Source of the DNA: Jaapia argillacea MUCL 33604
Taxonomy: Eukaryota > Basidiomycota > Agaricomycetes > Jaapiales > Jaapiaceae
Direction of reading: 5' to 3'
Length of the DNA: 64,000 nt
Assembly (NCBI GenBank): GCA_000697665.1
Contig: KL197709.1
Location: 1,095,980 to 1,159,979 of the forward strand
In this document: positions 24,638 through 37,345 of the stretch, piece by piece
How positions within the stretch are numbered: the stretch's first letter is position 1
Layout of the letters: each line of letters starts with the position of its first letter
The notes under the pieces: generated by a model
Databases searched by the model: none
What the model was told of the DNA's origin: nothing
Seen by the model: only the letters and a program-made list of their open reading frames with translations
Made by a program: the position numbers and the translations under genes

Positions 24638-26055
24638 ATGGCATCCAAGATTCCCGTCGTGTTCTATAAGTGAGTCCTTCTGCCGCCATACCTAATTTGA
24701 CCGAGCCTGTGCTGAGGCTGCCATGTGCTATGAGATATGATGCATCCCCCTTTGCTATGAAAGTCAAGAATGCTTTGCTTCTAAAGAAGATTCCTCACTA
24801 TACAGTCGATGTACGCCCTTCACAGCCTTTCACCTCCACGTGTTCCTCATATGCTCTCTCGCAGGTCTCAATGACAGCCCCCCGTCCCGAGCTATCCACG
24901 CTTCTCGGAATCTCCTACCGCCGTATCCCAATCCTCGCCATTGGTTCAGACGTCTACTGTGACACCTCCCTCATAACGTCCATCCTCGAACGCCGTTTCC
25001 CCCAATCCTCCGGGTACGGCACCTTGTTCCCGGTCCGAAATGGTTCGGGCGGTAAGAGGGACACGGGAATGATCAAAGCTTGGACAATTTCATACATGGA
25101 CAGAGTCATTTTTCCTCTTGGGGCCGCTTGTTTGCCGTATAACAAGTTCCCGGCTGAATTTGTCAAGGATCGGGGAGAGGCGAGTTTTATTGTTTCGTGT
25201 GAAGTGAAGAGGATGGGATAGCCATACTGATGCTATGTTCCAATAATGAAGTGGCTGGGTAAACCTATCGACGTACAAAAGCTCATAGACGCCCAACCAC
25301 ATATCGCTAGTACCCTTTCATCTCATCTCGTACGTTCATCGCCCTACTCTTCCCACTATACCTTAACTTGAGCGCTGCCACTAGACTCTCCTGGAGGAAC
25401 AACTCTCCGATGGCCGAGAATGGCTCTTCGATACCGAATCACCAGGACTAGGAGACCTATCAGCTCATTTCGTCTACTCGTGGATCCAATATTTCCGAGC
25501 GCTCAAAGGCGTTCTCGACCCCGACCACTTCCCCGCCTCAATCGCCGTACGTCCCTCTTCCCCCCTCCTCCTTTCACATCCTCCGTCTTTCTACCCAAAC
25601 TATAATGACTCACATCACTTATCTAGTGGATAGCACGAATGACAGCCTACCTCTCATCCTCTGAAAAATCCAACGCTGCACCATTCGAAAAGATCACAGG
25701 TGAAAAAGCAGCCGAGATCGTCACTTCATCTCCATTCGAAGATCCTAGTGTCGTTGGCTTTGATACCATCGAAGCCACGCGTCTTGGATTGGTCCAAGGA
25801 AATGAGGTTTCCGTCGCACCCGATGATTCAGGTACGCCCGTCCCTACCGCCCTCCAATCCTTTCGCCACCTAATCTGACCCTGCGCCACGATGTATATAG
25901 GAAAAGATGTGTTGACGTATGGTATACTCGTTGGACTCAGTCGGGAGGAAGTCGTACTCGAGACTCGCGGAACGGTTGGGAGCGCTGTTAGGTGTCATTT
26001 CCCAAGGTTGAACTTTATCGTTCGGAGTGTTGGTGAAGGCAAGAGCAAGCTTTGA
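24638..26055 (+). CDS. Glutathione S-transferase-like protein
   Basis: The N-terminal thioredoxin-like fold reads MASKIPVVFYK then YDASPFAMKVKNALLLKKIP, with YRRIPILAIGSDVYCDTSL at the cis-Pro and glutathione-binding region. This fits the fungal GST group with an N-terminal GST domain and a divergent helical C-terminal half. The C-terminal part includes GREWLFDTESPGLGDLSAHF, then VYSWIQYF, the equivalent of the usual GST C-terminal helix motif. About seven exons. The intron after VKDRGE uses GC (gcgagt): every GT alternative gives a stop. The C-terminal 90 residues (from about SGKDVLTYG) form an extra beta-rich segment seen in this subgroup. Substrate unknown. Confidence 0.8.
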
Positions 26056-26286
26056 CCTATGATCGAGAATGCGTACATCGAGATGAGAATGGGGGGATGC
26101 GATTGGAATTGTATGATTACACTGGCGGAACCAACCAATGTTGAACCAATACGAATTCTACAGCGAGCGGTATATTACAAAAAGTACATCACACGGATAA
26201 AGCTAAAGGAACCCTCAAACTGTAGCGAGACGGAACTGATCGAATGACAGTAGGTGCAACAGACACCAAAATATCACTTTAACCGC

Positions 26287-28179
26287 CTAGCCCCCTACAC
26301 CCCTCAACAAAGATTCCTGAAAATCATAATCAAACCGTTTGAACTTCATCGCCAAGACATAAACCTGCTTCATTACAACCACATTAACAACTCGCCCGAC
26401 ACACACAACGAGCAGAACTCACTTCCTCTCCACCTTCGAAGGCGGCAAGGACATCGCCAACCGTCAGGCTCGTGACGGAGCAGGTGGCGTTCGAGGCAAT
26501 CCTTGATCTGATTGAGGCGTACTCCTCATCACTACCAACCAACACCTCCCTCGCAAGAGATTCCTTATGCTTGACACACTCATCATCAACACCACCAAAC
26601 AACTCACACAATCACAAAAAACCGACCTCATATTCCAATTGCATAAACTCATCTCCCGATAAACGACCATCCACTTCCGAGTAATAGTCACCATAATAAA
26701 TAGGTATCCCTCCTTCCCCTCCCTTCTCCCGAATGAGCGCTAACAAACCTCGACCACAGATTGCTTTATGGCCAGCAGATATTATCCTTCCATCCTCTCG
26801 AGGCGCGGGTGGGAGGTATTCACCGCGATATAGCTTACGACGGATGGAACGGGTTGTGTAGTCGTAGATGGCGGTGGAACCTGAGGGTGAACGAAAGAAA
26901 GCTAGGTAACGGATTACTCGAGTGAGGGCTCGACGTTTCGCTTTGGGTGGGAGGTTGTTTGAGGCTGAGCGAGAGTTGATAGGATGTCTCTTGGATGTGT
27001 TGCCGATGGGAACGGCGGCCTCCGGATGGGAAGGTACTAGTATGGTTTCTGCCGGCGAAGATGCGATTGGTTTCGATGCGATGAGTCGTTCCTCAACCTG
27101 GTGGGTCGAACCCACTAGCTTCTTGACAAATTTTGCTGCAGATTTTCGGAGAGACACGAACTTCATCCGCTTCGAATTTGATTCTGGTTTGATATCTTCT
27201 ACCATTGTCGAACGCTTTCGCTTTGCTCCACACGAAGGACCATCGGTATTGGGGGAGAGAAATGGGCAGAAAGATGGGAGTGGTATGACTTGTGAGGGCT
27301 GATCAAGTAGATTGTATTGGATTGAGGGTTCATCGATACACTTGGAATCGCTTGAAAAGTCTAAACGATCGACAAGGCCGTCGTTGTCATCGAAGAAAGT
27401 TTCGACACTCGTATCGCCTCCGGAATAGATGTCGCAGGCAGGAGCACATGTAGTATCTTGATAGTCCATTACTTGGGACAGAACAGGAGAAATAGAGCCG
27501 TGGGCAATAAACTCTGCCTGAGGGGTAGTTGATGGTCCCGGCAAGAGATGTGTCATAGGTAGTGCTGATGTGGAGCTAATCTCGGCGGGCTCAGATGCGG
27601 TTGAGAGAGGATATGCCGGTGATGCGATGTTCTGTGGACAGCTAGCCTGAGGTTCTGGGATAGAGAGTGATTGAATTGTCATGCACGGGTCAACGACGGG
27701 CGGGTCGGCTGCTGAAGCGAGGTCGGCAGTTAGAGAGTCGAAGCCTACTTGATCCTCGCCTTCTTGAGAGGCGAGAACAGTTATAGGTTGTGTTTGTGGG
27801 GTACCCGAAGTAGCGAGAGTTTCGAGGGAAACAGATAGAGGCACAGAGGGTAGATCCAGAAGGTTGCCACCAGTGCCAATGATAGGGTTGTCCGCCAAAA
27901 CGCCCGGTAAATCACCTATAACTGCTTGAGGGGTTGACGGTGAAAGGCTACTGCTGTTTGTCTAAATAATAGGCATGAGTAAGGAAACTTAGGGGGAACT
28001 GATCGCGATGCATGGCGTACAGCATCATCATGGTGTATTGAGGTGGGAGGACGTGCAGCATCCAGGGATCTTGGGGCTTGGAGGGCGGCGCGATTCTCTG
28101 GTGCGTCCAGTCCAGTCCAGGCGAACTCGACTACAACTCCAACGGTGACCAAAACCAGAGCATCGAGCATCAACGACAT
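26287..28179 (-). CDS. Unrecognised protein with N-terminal hydrophobic segment and long disordered region
   Basis: I do not recognise this family. The model has four exons. The first starts MSLMLDALVLVTVGVVVEF, a possible signal anchor, and joins across a 59-nt intron to TNSSSLSPSTPQAV. The second is long (to about 26624). It has about 280 residues rich in Ser, Thr and Pro, then a basic patch (KRKRS, NSKRMKF, KAKRRALTRVIRYLAFF) and a more ordered part, YDYTTRSIRRKLYRGEYLPP. Two short exons follow: HKESLAREVLVGSDEEYASI.., ending in EGGEE, and QVYVLAMKFKRFDYDF.., ending in LLRGVGG. Each splice has good gt..ag ends and phase. A separate downstream start would remove the hydrophobic N terminus, so membrane attachment is tentative. 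Confidence 0.6.
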
Positions 28180-28436
28180 GTCAGCTCGGTAGTCTCAAGA
28201 TATGATGTGGAAACGGTTAGAAACGGTGACTTGAAGGAAGCCCGACTCGGTGCGACTGGCTGCAGGATCGTGACAAACGTTGCTGTTGGCCATGCGGGCC
28301 GACCGTGACGCGTCGGTCACCTGCCGTTATGATGGCGACACGCAACTGGGATGGCCAGCAGACGGGACTTAGAACTGTCCACGACCACCTTCTCATCTTC
28401 TTGCCGCTGTTCAGACCCTAGCCAGGCTTTTTTACT

Positions 28437-31244
28437 ATGCCTGCACCAAACCAGGGTGAGCCTGCAGCTGCAGTAGCAGCCGGGGCGCAAGCTGGGAACC
28501 AGCCTGTGGAAGAGGAATCTGCCTTCCAGAAATTTATGGGTGTCGCTCAGGTAAGTCCAATATCTTCCTTGAAACGATGATGGAGGTCTCATAGGTCAAT
28601 GTGCACTAGAAAATGTTCCTTATATGGGCCGCTACGCAATTGAGTATGTCGCATTTACTGCTCAGCGGGAATTGCATTGACCAATTTAACAGTTACAAGA
28701 TTCGTTTCATCCCAAATGAGTCCCGCGGCATCCCCACCTGTACCATCTGCTGTGAATCCAGGAGACATTCCTCAAGCTCAAACAGGCCAACCCAACCCCT
28801 TCCTCCTCGCTCCCGTACAAGCGCACTTGGACCCTTCATGGCCTCTCGGTTCACCTGTATCCATGCACGTACACTTGTCTACTTCGCCTTCCGGCGACGT
28901 TTTCTCCAAGCAGTGGACGTCTGCGTGGAGGAAAGACCAAGATGAAGGATTGCCGACGTTTATCTGGGACAATATGACTTTCGGGGATTGGAAGGAAACT
29001 AGGACGATTGATTTCGACGTTAACTTGCCTGAGGTGATGACTGTTTTAGATTTCACTGTCCGCCTGAATACTGACGATGGTTATTTAGGCGGTCCAACAT
29101 AATGGATCACTTTGGGCAGACGTCTTCCTTGTAAAGCAAGGCGCCAGCCCGGATCCGTCGAACCCCCAATTCAATCCTGCTTCAGTACATCACGTTAGGA
29201 AATGTGCGCTTGCAGACTTTGTATCATCGCTTGACTACCGACATCCTCTCCAGTGCTCACTAGATACCTCCCCAAGCTGAAGGCGAGGAAAGAGAAGAAT
29301 CTCCTCAAGTCCAAGGACGAACCGGTAGAGGAGGAACCTGAGGTATGGCTTGACAAGATGATCAACCAAGGATTTTCGTACTGACGGGTCAAAAGCTGCC
29401 CGAAGATAACGTTATCATATCTCATTGGCATACGGTACGTGGCCTTGCGAGGAGCAGTTGATCTCGATTTGATTGGTGCTCTTACAGAACTTGACCTTGG
29501 CGCTGGTTTCCGATGCCACTGTCGTTCCATACAATCAACTCCCTCCGGTCCTATTTGAACGTGCGTACTATCTTCTCTCCATACATTACCTCCCGTCACA
29601 CCCGTTTGCAGATGTTCATCTTGTCCCGGGCGTCCGAGATGACACTGGCACTAAGGGTTTCTATAAACCTATCATCTTCCCCAACGACTTCTGGCATCTC
29701 CGTTCCCAATATATCGAAGTCAACACTACAACCCCAACACTCCCTCTCAGTATCACTTTCCAACCCATGTCATATTTCAAGTTCCAGCTATATGCTAGTA
29801 TGACGCAAGGGTTTAACGAGGCTGCTAAGCAACAGGGAAGCGGAGGAGCAGCGGAGTTGGATGAGGTTAAGAGGATGCTTGTGGAAACTAACCCGTACTT
29901 CTTGGGCTTGACGGCGCTCGTCAGCATCTTGCATACAGTGTGAGTGTGGACTTCGTGGGTTGGGTTGTTACTTCCAGCTTATCGCTGCTTGAAAGGTTCG
30001 AAATGTTGGCGTTCAAGAACGACGTGTCACATTGGCGTCAGAGGAAAGAACTCGTTGGTGTATCCGTTAGGTCTGTCATCCATCGATTTTTTTTTCAAAT
30101 TATCTGACTAACCTTCTCTTCAAGGACTGTGGGTTTCCAGCCTGGACTTTCAAGACCTCGTTGACTAACTAGTGGATTCCAGATCGTCGCAAATGTTTTC
30201 GTTCAGCTCATCATTCTCCTTTATCTCTTGGACAACAATGAGCAAACCAGTTGGATGATCTTATTCGGTCAAGGGATGGGTTTGCTCATCGAAGCGTGGA
30301 AGGTGTGATGTTCCTTACAAGCTGCATCCCATGGCTAATTAATCCTATTGTAGATCACGAAAGCAATGGATATCAAGCTAGTCCCGGCACCGCCAGGTTC
30401 ACTGTTACCGTACAAGATCGAACTTCATGGTAAGTCTAGTGGAAAGCGATTGTTATCACCTCTGATGGTTTGATTAGACAAACATGTCCTTAGCGAGGAC
30501 GAGAAGAAGACCCAAGAGTTAGCACTCTTTCTCATCTGAGCCCCGCATTTTCTGATTAGGACCTTCACGATAGATACGACAAGCTGGCATATCAATATGT
30601 CTCCTACGCCGCTATTCCCCTTCTTGCGGCATATTCGGTGTATTCTCTCATGTACCAGACTCACAGGGGCTGGTATAGCTTCATCATCACTACACTCACA
30701 TCATTTGTGTATATGTTCGGATTCGTAAGTCCCTGCTAACCTCGTGTGCATGTGCAAGTGGTTCACCTAGTATCTCCAGGCGCAACTTATCCCTCAACTA
30801 ATTATCAATTATAAGCTTAAGGTAAGCCCGATTGTATCTGTCGAATCTCAAATCTGACCCCTCGATCAGAGCGTATCGCACATGCCTATGAAGGCGATGA
30901 TTTACAAGACCCTCTCGACCGTTGTCGATGACTTCTTTGCGTGCGTACATCCCCGTTCCCTGTCATACAAACTCACTTTCCCTCGTTACTAGGTTCTGTA
31001 TCAAGATGCCCGTCTTGCATCGACTTGCTTGTTTCCGTGACGACCTTGTCTTTTTGGTGTTCCTCTATCAAGTGAGCAGTTAGATCCGCATAGCCTCCGC
31101 GCAGGCTGCTCGAATGGGGCGCTAACCCCTTCCCTTCTTCAGCGTTGGATATACCGAGTTGATCCTAAGCGAATCAACGAGTACGGTCAAGTCATGGAAG
31201 GTCAGGAAGTTGATGAGAAGGACGAGACTAAGAAGGACAAGTAG
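28437..31244 (+). CDS. CLPTM1-family multipass membrane protein
   Basis: Homolog of the cleft-lip-and-palate transmembrane protein 1 family of ER/Golgi membranes. Animal members act in trafficking or lipid scrambling. The first exon is MPAPNQGEPAAAVAAGAQAG. A first hydrophobic segment (MFLIWAATQ) leads to a luminal domain with GDVFSKQW, TIDFDVNLPE, WADVFLVKQG, HLVPGVRDDTGTKGFYKPII and NDFWHL. The conserved membrane core includes NPYFLGLTALVSILHTVFEM, AFKNDVSHWRQRKELVGVSV, ILLYLLDNNEQTSWMILFGQ, IEAWKITKAMD, PQLIINYKLKSVSHMPMKAM and FCIKMPVLHRLACFRDDLVF. It ends in a Lys/Glu-rich tail KDETKKDK, resembling an ER-retention type dilysine end. About 15 exons. All family landmarks are present. Confidence 0.92.
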
Positions 31245-31727
31245 TACTGGCTATTATCCAAGGTTCACGAGGATCGCACGAGGATGTAATGGATATCACA
31301 GACACTAGACCGCGAGGCACATATTCTTTCACGGGCTTGCATTCAGGGATAACTGAAATCCTGGTCCTGAATACGTTAGACGCAAGTTTCAGCAAAGTTT
31401 CAGCACAACATTCTGGGTAGGTAAGGCAACGTCCGCACCGCGAAGACCGGAACATTGTCATATGACTCCATGTCATCGTTGTTCCCTGCCTCATCATTCA
31501 GCGCCTGTGCACCGCTCGCAGCCTCGGACCTCACAGACAATTGGCTCCTGGATAGACTCGGTTGCGAACTGGCCTGTCTCCTGGTAATCGATCCACAACT
31601 CCCGAAACGCGGTTGACTCCGTTCCGATCGTTCCTGCCCATCCATCTTTATATTTTCCCCCCTTAGGGCTTGCTTGTTCCACCGCGCGACACCCACATTT
31701 CCTCCTCCTGCTTCATGTCAATCAACC
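31245..31727. other. Intergenic region between CLPTM1-family gene and Cys-motif protein
   Basis: About 480 bp with overlapping minus-strand frames that show no motif. It should contain the terminator of one gene and the promoter of the next. Confidence 0.4.
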
Positions 31728-34550
31728 ATGCCTCCACAAGGTGATCCCGTATATGCTTGCAAATGCTTGAACATACAAGTCCATGCTCAGTCTGCGTCCG
31801 GAAGCCCGCCGGAGTCGCAGGACCAAGATTTCTTTCCTGTGTATGTCGGTGAAAATGGATTGGCGATAGTGAGCGAACATTCCGTGTTTGTTTTGACCCT
31901 TGCTTATATTTCCCAAATTTCAAGGCACATAACCAAGTCACACTGAGAACGAGGGGAAGGGTACAACGAGATGATGAACAGGCGCGCTGGACTCGTTTAG
32001 TGTCTCTGACATGTTTAATATGCCAATCAATGGTGTATCGTGTGCTACAAACCGCTTCACCTGATGTGGACGGGAGGGAAGGGCCAGTCATTCCAACTGA
32101 AGATTGGGCGGAGGCTGAACCGTTGAAACCTGTAAATGGATGGATAGAAGTGCATAAGGGCTGTATGGTACGTGCTGGATTTTGTTCAATCTTATTGCAC
32201 AGCTGGCGATTTGTGGGGAGCATTATTTTCTGTTGCTCCAGCAGGTTGCGAGCCAGGCTCTACTGTTTCATTTCCGCCAGTTGCTCACTTGTGGTATTTT
32301 CTTAGACTGGAGACGCAATCGAGAAAATGAAGTCATCCCCCAACTATTCACAAGTCTTTGATGTTGTCCTTCCCATCGATGCCCCCACTTCATCCTCCGC
32401 TCCGTCTTATCTCCCCCCGGTGCCATCACCCCCACCGGAACAGAATGAGGAATCAAAGACACACTTACCAGCGCTCCCTCCCCTTTTCCCGCCACCTCCT
32501 TTTGTTCCCTCCCACCCCACATTTGCACATCTTGCGGCTCAAGCGGCGTCGAAATCGGAAGCGTTACGAGCAGAGGCGGAAGAGTTCCTTGCACAAGCCA
32601 CCCGAGACAAGGTTGCGGAGATTGATCAGGCAGAACAAGAGATTCGGCGACAGGTGGAAGTTCTATGGCGGAAATTCAGAGAGAGCCTCGTGACAACAGA
32701 GCCTGTAGAGAGTCGCGGCAGGCGACGATCGACTTCGAGGAGGAGAGACAGCGACAACTGGAGCAGACCCGCTATAAAGTTGAAGCCTGATGAGCAAGGT
32801 GCCATACCTGTCTCAGTGAAGGATTTTGTCCCTCTGGCGCAAACTACGCCTTCAAGAGGAAGGTCGACGTCACCCAATCGTCGAGTCCAATCTGGAATAT
32901 CGGTTTCGATGATGGGGACATCGACGTTACATCAGGCCAAAGCAAAACCAGTTGAGAGGGCCAAAGCTTCCTCATCTGGTATCGCCCCGGACCCGATCGC
33001 CTCTTCGCCACCGCTCGTGTCGGGTAGGACAATACCAGGTCGGGATATCGGTGGAAGCATCCTGGAACCGTTCCGAAGAAATATGAACGAGAACCTCGAT
33101 ATTGCGACGAGCTTCAAATATGTCACCAACCTTGAAGCAGAGATGGTGCAAACTCGTGGTGGGGACGAGAAACTAGAGAGGAAGCGGTCGCGAAGCCCTT
33201 CCAAGGAACCTATCTCTGCTGATGGCGTCGTTCCTCCTGAGGGTTCCGAAGAACCTGACGGTACTACAAAGAAGGCACGGTCCACCAGCCGGACAAGACA
33301 GAACGATGTCACAATTCCTGAAGGCCCGAAAGTCCGTCGAAAGGTCACATTTGATGTTGAGCCTGCTGTGGTGACCATTACAAGGGAAGTAAAGGCCGAA
33401 AAGGAGGCGAAAGTAGAAGTCGATCCTGCAAGGAACGTGGACCGTACGTTCACTTCACTTCCATGTGTGTATCATCTCATTGACGCTCCATCCTATCAGA
33501 GATGATATTCGATCTGGATGAGGAAGGAAATGGTCGACAGTCTTCCGAGGCCGACGACGCCACTGCCGCGACATTACCTTTGAACGAGTCCCTCCGATCA
33601 CCTGTCCGACCTCGCGCCAGATCACGTAAATCGGACACTCGAGGTTTACCAGCATCCCTCTCTACTCTTCGACCTGCATCTCTTCCAGCTCCCTCGGCCG
33701 TCCGTCCTCGCTCACTTCCTGACACTGACACCCAAGATATTGAAATCATCGAACCTCGTTCACTGCAGTCGAACGGTGACAAATCTGATAGCGTGCGACC
33801 TCGTCAGACAGCCAAACCCGTTGAGCCGGAGCGTAACTGGGATCCTCGCGAACAAGAAATCCTGAAGTTAGTGGCAGCTGATATTCCCAGCCACAGGGGT
33901 GCTTGGAAAAGGGATAGCAAGGCCTGGTCAACGTTCGTCAGGAGACAAGGCGGTAGAGCGACTTATCCGACGGGTGGTATGATAACTGAGGAAGATGAAG
34001 ACGAAGACACTCAAGTGAATTTGGATGACGATGAGGAGACTGATGAAGAGGACGAAGAGAGCGACTTCGATGACCGGAAAAGTACGTTTACCTCCAGATC
34101 ATTGTCACATTTACTGATTTGCCCCTTCCAGTAGGGGATTGGACGACCATGAAGACTTCCGCTTTGGCAGCCTCTTTGCCAATCGCCATCGGTCCTTTAT
34201 CGACTGCGAGAAAGCAACATGGCATTCCCTCCTACCAGCCAAAGACGTCTCTTTCTGATCGACCTGGAATCCTAGTGCCGCGTCTACCCCTCTCAGGGAG
34301 ATCACGGGAAGGTAGCCATAATTCTGAAGCATACCGCAAGGCTGCCTATGCTGAGCGTGATCGCCATCGAGAGAGGGACCCAGGAGCCCTCGACTTTTCC
34401 GCTGAAGATGTCGAGGATGAAACACCGGAGAGTGGGGAGGAGACGCCGTTAGAGGCTGTTGGTGGTCGGGGACGACAGCATGCATTACGAATACTGCAGA
34501 AGCGCAATGAAGTCCCAGACGCTGGGATGTGGAGAAGCCTGGTTGACTAG
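31728..34550 (+). CDS. Long, mostly disordered protein with N-terminal Cys-pair module
   Basis: Not a family I can name. The start MPPQGDPVYACKCLNIQVHA carries a CxC pair. After the first intron comes AHNQVTLRTRGRV and then LTCLICQSMVYRV with a CxxC pair, so the first 130 residues may form a small zinc-binding or beta-rich domain. The rest is low-complexity: a Pro-rich region, a coiled-coil-like stretch (SEALRAEAEEFLAQATRDK..), Arg/Ser-rich segments, and an acidic run (TEEDEDEDTQVNLDDDEE). It ends in a more conserved-looking C terminus with SLPIAIGPL, RKAAYAERDRHRERDP and a final NEVPDAGMWRSLVD. Five exons; joins at GCM|TGDAIEKM, D|QMIFDLDEEG and RK|IGDWTTMK keep frame. Length about 840 residues. 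Nuclear or scaffold function would be a guess. Confidence 0.7.
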
Positions 34551-34772
34551 TCCTGCGAAAGGACGCTACTACCATCATACTTACCATAGATTTCCATCTC
34601 TGTAATGTGTTCGATTGTTGTTGTATTTCCTGGTCACACTTTTGTAATGGGACAATCCACCGACATCTTTCCATGAATCGATATGATAAACGAGAGCAGC
34701 GATTTGCATTACGACGAGGATAGAAATACGGGACAAGGAAACGATGTATGCCAAAACAAAGTACTTTTGCGA

Positions 34773-37135
34773 TCACACTCCCTCAACGCGCTCGACAACA
34801 CCCTCCACTTTGGACTCGTCCTTCCCTACCAGCTCTTCTTCGCCAGAGCTATCGGAGGTTGAAGGCCCGTCGGCGGCACATCGAGAACATGTGCATGCGA
34901 AGCGCCATCCACGAGCAAGTTCCATGCGACGCCTTCGCCTGGCTTCGAGAGGCTCTTCATCAACATGCTGCGTGACATCAACGTAGGCCATCGTAATCTC
35001 GTCCCCAGCCTTTAGATCGCGGATAGCAATCAAGTTTAATTCTGAAGTGCCACTGCTGAAGGAGGGTCGGGCAGAGGGTTCGCAAGAGTGGGTGATCTGT
35101 TATGAATGTCAGCGACAATAATCTTTGGCATCTTTTCGGTTTGACGCACATAGGACGAGACAGCGTAGTAGCCACAGCCGATCTGTCGGGATGTACCGTA
35201 GGGTGTTCTGGTCCTCTCCGTATCTTCAGGGCGTTCATCAGAAACGGGCTATGGAAGGCGATGAGTATCAGGCATTCTATGATGGGGATAAGTCAATACC
35301 TTGTCGTCTCGGCCACCTCCGATGCAGACCCCAATGGCATTGTACGCCATTTTCCCAGTGAGTGTTGCATGGCGCTCTTCGGTGATGAACCCCTCCAGAC
35401 CGGGCAAAGCGGTTTTCAAGACCTCACGCAGCAACTGCATCTCCTCTTCTGAAGCAGGCACTTCCAAGTATCGAAGCCTCTCAATGTGGTCGTAGAACGA
35501 GTAGTCACCTGATTCAGTCAAAGGATCCGCTGCAAGGGGTGAACCGCCACCGGTACCGCCAGGTATCATCTTGGCGGTCTCAGTAGCCACTTGCCTGGCA
35601 ACAAAACTAGCGACAAGCAAAGGGACACCTTTACCAGCTCGCTTGATGTATTCGACGTATGCAGATTGTGCCCTCGTCCGTTCATCCTTGGGACCAATTT
35701 CTGGAGCCAGTTCTGCGGGAAGAAGGGACTCGGAACCGAATAGGATGTTCTGAGTTTGAGATTTGGCTCGAACTTGGCAATCCTTTGAGCAGTAGACTGA
35801 GTTAAGACGATCATCTTCCGGACGGATGGCCATGCCCTTCTCGATTTGACGAAGGCAGTGACTACAGTGCGATTCCTGGCCTTGGAGGTCCAAGTCCAGC
35901 ATGGCCACGACTGGTTGTTCCTATGAAATTGGTGAGGGGGTGAGCGTAACAACAACACATTATTACAATAATTGACACACCTTGTAGATCACCTCGCCTG
36001 CCTTGAAGTCCTTGTCAGCAACGAGGATTTTCTTCTTGGTTGAGGTGGCTCCGTCAGCAACATCGATGGTCTTTACTTTCACGTTGAATGACGCGGGAGG
36101 GAAGTGAGTGTAATACCCTGCGTCGCAAACCCCACGCACTTAGCTCAAGCGGGATATGGACCTCAACCTGACAGGCTCACCTTCAACGCGATCTTTCACC
36201 TAATCGGAGCATTCAATGAAGATAAAGCAATGATTACATTAGAACGGCACCAAAGACGTATTTAGATAGGCGGGGAGTAGGCAGCGGATCGCTGATGCAG
36301 AGGATTATGCAGGTAACAATCATTGCAACACATCCGCCGCCGAGGTGGCAGGCGTTTGACTGCCAGGATCAGTGACATTGTCCCACTCCTGAGACGAGGC
36401 TTCGGAGGGTGGTCCACCTCTGACGGGACTCGATTCTCCATCCTCGTTCTCGGAGTGCACAGGATTTTGCTCGCCCTCCTTCTCCACCGCCGACGAAGGA
36501 GTCTCACTCACGTCCATGTTGGTCATTTCCATGACGATCTGGATGATCACAATCAGTGGGGAAGTACTGGATCTGCGAACGGGGGATGGTGTACCTTGAA
36601 CACCGGCTCTGGAACGGTCTTCTGATATATGACGATGAGCTCGACAGGTGAGGGGTACACCCGCAGAGCCCTGTAGAAGCACAACGCGGCGGGCAGGTTG
36701 AACACAGGACCTATGTTTGGTTCAGCAACGCCCCGCAGAGAAGGAGACGTTATATACCTTGTGCGCAAAGTTGTTCACCCATGCCTACTTGGGCCATGAA
36801 GTACTGCTCTCTCTCATTGGCGGTCGTAGGCACGTCTTCGCTGCGAACTTTTTCCAACGCCGCGCGTAATTCATCCGCGCCAACACCAGTGGTGGGGCTC
36901 TCTGTATCCTTTGATTGAGCTGCCTGCTTGTCGACTTTCTTCTTCTCCTTCCCTGCTCGAGCACAGCGGTTCAAATCGGGAGTGATGATGTCAAAGAAAA
37001 GATGAGCGTACGCAGTTTCTTGCGGAAGGCGGCGTCTGTCCTCCGCCTATAGTCAAAGTAGATGGCATAAGCGACAAGGCCACTGAGAGTGAGGCCGGCA
37101 ACGGCGAGGGCGGTAGTGGCAGTTCTGGACGACAT
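34773..37135 (-). CDS. TOM20-SET/MYND-like fusion isoform
   Basis: Long splice form of the TOM20 gene. It shares the first three exons and IVMEMTNMD with TOM20, then splices a gtgagt..attag intron (36200-36511, 312 nt, phase 0) to VKDRVE and on to GYYTHFPPASFNVKV. The downstream part is a SET protein: CSHCLRQIEKGM..NSVYCSKDC is a MYND-like cysteine cluster inserted in the SET domain. GKMAYNAIGVCIGGG, ITHSCEPSARPSF (the HSC core of SET) and GDEITMAYVDV follow, then post-SET CTCSRC near the C terminus. SET proteins of this type methylate lysines. No independent start codon in frame was found for the SET part, which argues for fusion. Whether it tethers a methyltransferase to the mitochondrial surface is inference. 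Confidence 0.65.
36320..37135 (-). CDS. TOM20: Mitochondrial import receptor TOM20
   Basis: Receptor of the TOM complex that binds presequences at the outer mitochondrial membrane. MSSRTATTALAVAGLTLSGL.. VAYAIYFDYRRRTDAAFRKKL is the N-terminal membrane anchor followed by a basic stretch, as in fungal Tom20 proteins. KEKKKVDKQAAQSK forms the charged linker. The receptor domain has YFMAQVGMGEQLCAQG, NLPAALCFYRALRVYPSPVE and LIVIYQKTVPEPVF, which are family signatures. In this short form translation reads through the 312-nt downstream intron for 63 codons (VSETPSSAVE.., SSQEWDNVTDPG), an acidic tail ending at 36320. Start ATG at 37135; a 210-bp divergent promoter is shared with the AAA ATPase. 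The short form looks like the functional TOM20. Confidence 0.85.
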
Positions 37136-37345
37136 GGTCGAACACAGAAAAAGTTTGGCACGAGAGTGGCAGGAAGACTGACCGTGGGCGTGTTGATTGA
37201 CGCGTGGGGAATTGTGGCACGAGCTTGCCCAGTTTCCTCATAACGCTGAAGCTCCGAAAGTGTTGCCGCAGTATCGAAAGAACGGCTTTCCTTCCCCGTG
37301 CGAGTACTTTCACTGCTCTGAGTTCGTTGAACGACCTTCAACATC

